In this document: positions 60,640 through 64,000 of the stretch, one piece after another | Layout: every line of letters begins with the position of its first letter | How positions within the stretch are numbered: position 1 is the first letter of the stretch | NCBI GenBank assembly: GCA_002633005.1 | Contig: NMRA01000374.1 | Location: forward strand, 120,724 to 184,723 | Source of the DNA: Phoronis australis | Taxonomy: Eukaryota; Phoronida; Phoronidae | Direction: 5' to 3' | Length of the DNA: 64,000 nucleotides | Notes under the pieces: model-generated | What the model was told of the DNA's origin: nothing | Seen by the model: only the letters and a program-made list of their open reading frames with translations | Databases searched by the model: none | Made by a program: the position numbers and the translations under genes

Positions 60640-60692
60640 ACTTCCGGGTTCGCGGCAAGTTCAAAATGGCGGTGTTTCTTCGGGTGCGAATC
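60640..60692 (+). CDS. Candidate first exon (ETS site, YY1-like ATG context, donor)
   Basis: ACTTCCGGG (ETS-type, 60640-60648) precedes TTCAAAATGGCGGTG, a YY1-like context common at housekeeping start sites. From ATG 60666 the frame reads MAVFLRVRI and meets a strong donor GTGAGT at 60693 (phase 0); read-through ends at a stop a few codons later. No downstream exon is identified in the window, so gene identity is unknown. Confidence 0.35.
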
Positions 60693-60930
60693 GTGAGTGG
60701 CGCGTTCATTTAAACTGTTTTCGAGTACGGATCGTGTATTAGTTATGGGGTAGGTACTTCTTGGATCCTTATAACATCTTCTAACCATGTAATAAGGGTT
60801 AACAACGCGTGAGAGAAGGACTTTAACGAAACAGATTGGTATTTACACTCTCGTCCATGCACGGTGGGCGACTGCCGTGTTGCCACACCTATCCACAGCT
60901 TGGCACTTCTCGCGCGTACTTTGAAAAAAT

Positions 60931-61595
60931 CCGCATAGGTAGGGTATTTATAGTTTGTAGTTAGTGGTCGTTGATTTTTTTGGAATGTTACGCGTACTTA
61001 GTATGTTAAAATAGCATTGGTGTTTAGTTCCTTACGTAGGCCGGTCGAACCTAGGAACCAAATATGGGTCGAACCATTTTTTTCGTTTTTTTGTCTTGTT
61101 TTGAAAAAGTACTTTGCTATCATCGGAAAAGTAGTGCATTCTACTCAGTAAAAATCGAAAAAGTATCAAAATCGGGGCAAGCAGTGTAGAGTTATTGCAA
61201 GTTTTGTGGCGAAATTTGGGTCGCTTTGTTTGGATCGCGTCGGCCATATTGGAGGACAGCGGGATAAGTTACGAGTTTAAAGCTTTTTGTAAATTGTTTT
61301 TGCCAACAAATTACGGTGAAATTTAGTTAGACATATCTTTACTTACTATTCTGCACGATTTAACAGTGTTCACCAAATTTCAGCCTCGCAGTTGTTACTC
61401 ATTAAGTGATAAATGTGCTCACAATTCCCGTCGGACTTCGTCTCATTTCTAGCGGTACCGACAACATGGCGACTTTTGCTGAACTGAAAGGCATGTTCAA
61501 TCGGCTACTTTGTAATTTGTGAAGATTTAACGTTGATGCATTTTGACAAAAGTTGCTACAAAAAAGAAGCTTTGTTCAATTTTCGTGTTTTTGTG
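60931..61595 (+). repeat. Direct repeat, copy 2 of 2
   Basis: Partner of 59302-59973. The segment ACATGGCGACTTTTGCTGAA (ATGTCG in copy 1) opens a 19-codon frame that stops in both copies, so it is probably not coding. Confidence 0.9.
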
Positions 61596-62248
61596 CAAAA
61601 ATATAACATATATTCGAATTATTTTACTGTAAATTTCCCATTCAGGTGATCTTACACTAAGCTAAAAAAATAGTTGAAATAATTTTGAAATGGTTTTTGT
61701 TTGACCGTCAACTGCTGTTCAACACTTGATTCGGTGCCACAAAATGATTCATATCATTTTCAAAATTTTAAGTCTCAATTGCTTTCAAGTCGTGTTTTGT
61801 AACTTATTGCTTCTTAATTCAGGTTATCAAGTCAACAATATGAATAATCTTAATTTGAGAAATAAGCTATGTTGGATTGTGAAGCTTCAAGCCTCTAATT
61901 CTTGTTCCTTGCAACTTCCTATTTTTTAACTGATGCTTGTCAAATTCTGGTGTAAGGAAGCACTATTCCGTTACCATGGTAATAGTTCCATGTATGTCCA
62001 CTTTCATATCATGGAAACTGTTGCTGTTGAATAGACAGTGTTTGTAATGCTAAATGTTGTAAAGTATTGTGCATTTTAAGTTACTTATTATGTTAAAAGT
62101 TTGAATCATTTTGGGTTAATGAATAAAAAATGATAACATGTTGTATTGGACTTGTCATACTTATGTGCTCGAACGAGCCCCCTTTTTGGAGAACTGGAAA
62201 AAGGTGTGCCTCAGTCACAGAAGCACGAATTCCCCCTTACAAAAATGA
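61596..62248. other. Geneless stretch
   Basis: AT-rich, with no supported gene. A short AATAAA-type signal lies near 62121. Confidence 0.45.
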
Positions 62249-62650
62249 ACTTAAGTTTTTCGCTGAAAACTTAAGTTTTTGGCGAAAAAACTTAAGTTTT
62301 TGGAAAATAACTTAAGTTTTAGAGGAAAAACTTAAGTTCTTCCGAAAGACTTAAGTTTTTAAAAGAAACTTAAGTTTTTAAAACTTGTTTTTCGCCAAAA
62401 ACTTAATTTTTTCAGCACAATGTTAAGTTTTTCAGAAAACTTAAGTTTTTCAGAAAACTTAAGTTTTTTCAATTGTAAAACTTAAGTTTTCACAAATAAA
62501 CTTAAGTTTCAAGTTATAACTTAAGTTTTCATGAAAACTTAAGTTTTTTGTACTAACAAAACTTAAGTTTTTCTGATAACTTAAGTTTATCACAAACTTT
62601 AAGTTTTTGTAATTTTACAAACTTAAGTTTTCCTGGCTTCTTAAGTTTTT
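62249..62650. repeat. Cluster of 17 CTTAAG-centred palindromes (AAAACTTAAGTTTT)
   Basis: CTTAAG occurs 17 times in about 400 bp, nearly always as AA(A)nCTTAAGTTTT(T), with variable 4-20-bp spacers rather than a fixed unit. Degenerate versions (CTTAATT, GTTAAG, CTTTAAG) fill some gaps. No coding potential. Confidence 0.95.
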
Positions 62651-62659
62651 CAGAAAACT

Positions 62660-63148
62660 GGATTTTTTCATTTGTGGAAAACTTGAATTTTCTAAAAACT
62701 TTAAGGTTTCTATGTGATGAAAATTTACGTTTTCAAGTTTTTAAAATTTGAATATTGTGAGATCTAATTAATTTTTGGTTCGAAAATTTTCCCATTATTT
62801 TCCAACAAAAAATTATTGTTTGCTCATGCAAAACCCATCATCTCAAAAAAAATGTTACCCGAATGTTTCCTTACATTTATATAGATACAAATACCATAAA
62901 ACGACGAACATTTAACCTGGTCAGTACAGAATTAGTGCAGTTATTTAATCATTACGGCACGTCTTTGTGAATTTAAATGTAGACGAACATCCGGTGACCA
63001 ACAGCAGTAAGAATGCACCCAATGTTAATCCCCTGAGACACTGACCTGGTCAGTGCAATGTAATCAATTGATTTCATGCAATTCTTAAAAAAACGTAGTT
63101 CTTGTGCAAGTTTCCTTTGTGTTGAGTTGTATTCCTAAGGCAGTTTCC
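62660..63148. other. Geneless stretch upstream of the candidate first exon
   Basis: AT-rich and without features, until the ETS-like motif at 63149. Confidence 0.4.
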
Positions 63149-63157
63149 ACCGGAAGT
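63149..63157 (+). promoter_or_regulatory. ETS/GABP-like motif ACCGGAAGT
   Basis: ACCGGAAGT, 70 bp upstream of the candidate first exon's ATG. Such sites are common near start sites of nuclear genes for mitochondrial proteins. Confidence 0.4.
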
Positions 63158-63226
63158 CAACAGTTTGAAGTTTATAACCGACAGTCAACTTCGAAGAAAT
63201 AGTCGTGTGTTGGCTAGCCTGCGACA

Positions 63227-63289
63227 ATGAAGTTTATATTACTACGAGCAGAGCCAGCAAGAAGACATTTCAGAAGTTTTGGAAGTCAG
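63227..63289 (+). CDS. Candidate first exon with mitochondrial-targeting-like N terminus
   Basis: From ATG 63227 the frame encodes 21 residues, MKFILLRAEPARRHFRSFGS then Q, ending CAG/GTGAGT in phase 0. The peptide has four Arg plus one Lys and one His against a single acidic residue, with spaced hydrophobic residues, as in mitochondrial presequences. An ETS-like site lies upstream. The remaining exons would lie beyond 64000; no matching acceptor in phase 0 was found before the end. The product is unknown. Confidence 0.5.
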
Positions 63290-63291
63290 GT

Positions 63292-64000
63292 GAGTGCCAG
63301 AGAGCGTTTTAAAATCGATTGGTCACAATAGGTGCTGTGATTTCCAACGAACGTGTTAAGTTCAGACTTCAGAAGTTCAATTGTTATTGTCAGCCACTCA
63401 CGAGTCGCGCTGTCACACACCGACATGGACTCATTCTGTGTGTGAATTATCTAAACTTCTAACGCGTAATATACTTCAGGGGAAGTCATAACGTTCACAT
63501 AAGGCTATTACTCTATTATATTTCTGTCTTCTGAGGTTGTGGCAGTGTGATCAATGCAAGGGGGGGGGGAACTCCCAAGGCAAAGTGTAATCGTCTCCCA
63601 AATTAGAAGAGTAACTATGGCATCTGAACCATTGTCACATGTTCACAGGCGCCGAAATGAGCTAGGACGAACTCTAGACACTTCTGTGTATTCATTAGTT
63701 TATACGCCCTCATGCATTAAACTTGAGTTGTTGCTAACCTGAATTTCAATTTTTGCTATCTGTAAAAATCTTGCACAGTTTTGGTCATCGGTACCTTGTA
63801 TTAAATTAAAACCAAATTTTAACATATAATGATGCCACATATACTTTTATTTTCAATAAATAATTACATTTTTGAAAAATAGATAGACCGCGAAAAAGTC
63901 ACCCTTCAGACTTCAGAGCGGCAATCCCGAAGACCGTATTCCTCTTCTTTCGGGAGTCGCCACCGGGAGCCGGGAATTCATAAGAATGTCCTTTGGAATT
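63292..64000. other. Putative intron to window end
   Basis: It contains no supported exon. The frame at 63554-63742 begins in a G-run and lacks a known domain. Confidence 0.35.

Noticed and set aside
61468-61527. A start exon MATFAELKGMF in the direct repeat
   Set aside because: It stops after 19 codons in both copies, has no donor in a sensible place, and copy 1 has ATGTCG instead.

Overview
This window looks like nuclear DNA from an animal, most likely a marine invertebrate. It is AT-rich, genes are sparse and intron-split, and most recognisable sequence is old transposable elements: Ty3/Gypsy, CR1/L2-like non-LTR, Penelope-like with GIY-YIG, hAT/KIAA1586-like, a THAP fragment, a tRNA-headed SINE and many MITEs. 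There is no operon structure, and most long open frames are chance or transposon relics. Species and phylum cannot be fixed from this sequence.

One host gene can be assembled end to end on the + strand. It encodes a secreted single-domain discoidin (F5/8 type C) protein of 214 aa. Exon 1 (signal peptide, 32108-32235) follows a TATA box at 32030; exon 2 (49044-49419) and exon 3 (56882-57022) carry the discoidin domain. The splice phases match (phase 2, then phase 0), and polyadenylation signals lie near 57340. Introns of about 16.8 and 7.5 kb are filled with repeats. Near the right edge, candidate first exons of two further + strand genes start at 63227 (better supported, reads like a mitochondrial targeting peptide) and 60666 (weaker).

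Layout: 1.36-2.2 kb, an 863-bp terminal-inverted-repeat element with a 6-bp target duplication; 2.3-2.5 kb, a Penelope tail between direct repeats; 3.1-3.3 kb, a tRNA-like SINE; 5.2-6.8 kb, a long-TIR element with nested MITEs; 7.75-12.5 kb, a decayed Gypsy element on the - strand with its own nested MITE; 14.2 kb, a THAP-domain fragment; 17.5-21.1 kb and 41.2-46.8 kb, two copies of a large TTAA-flanked element; 21.1-22.3 kb, a foldback element, LTR remnant and Gypsy protease fragment; 27.6-29.0 kb, a TIR element inserted in a tandem repeat; 29.7-31.3 kb, a tandem repeat carrying many CTCF-like cores just upstream of the discoidin promoter; 32.4-32.9 kb, a Penelope fragment; 34.8-35.9 kb, a hAT/KIAA1586-like pseudogene; 36.9-38.9 kb, a CR1/L2-like retrotransposon split by a Penelope insertion; 59.3-61.6 kb, a pair of 0.65-kb direct repeats; 62.2-62.65 kb, a dense cluster of the palindrome AAAACTTAAGTTTT.

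The window reads as one host gene whose introns and flanks have taken repeated transposon insertions, with up to three levels of nesting. The least explained structures are the CTCF-like tandem array upstream of the gene and the CTTAAG cluster near the right end.
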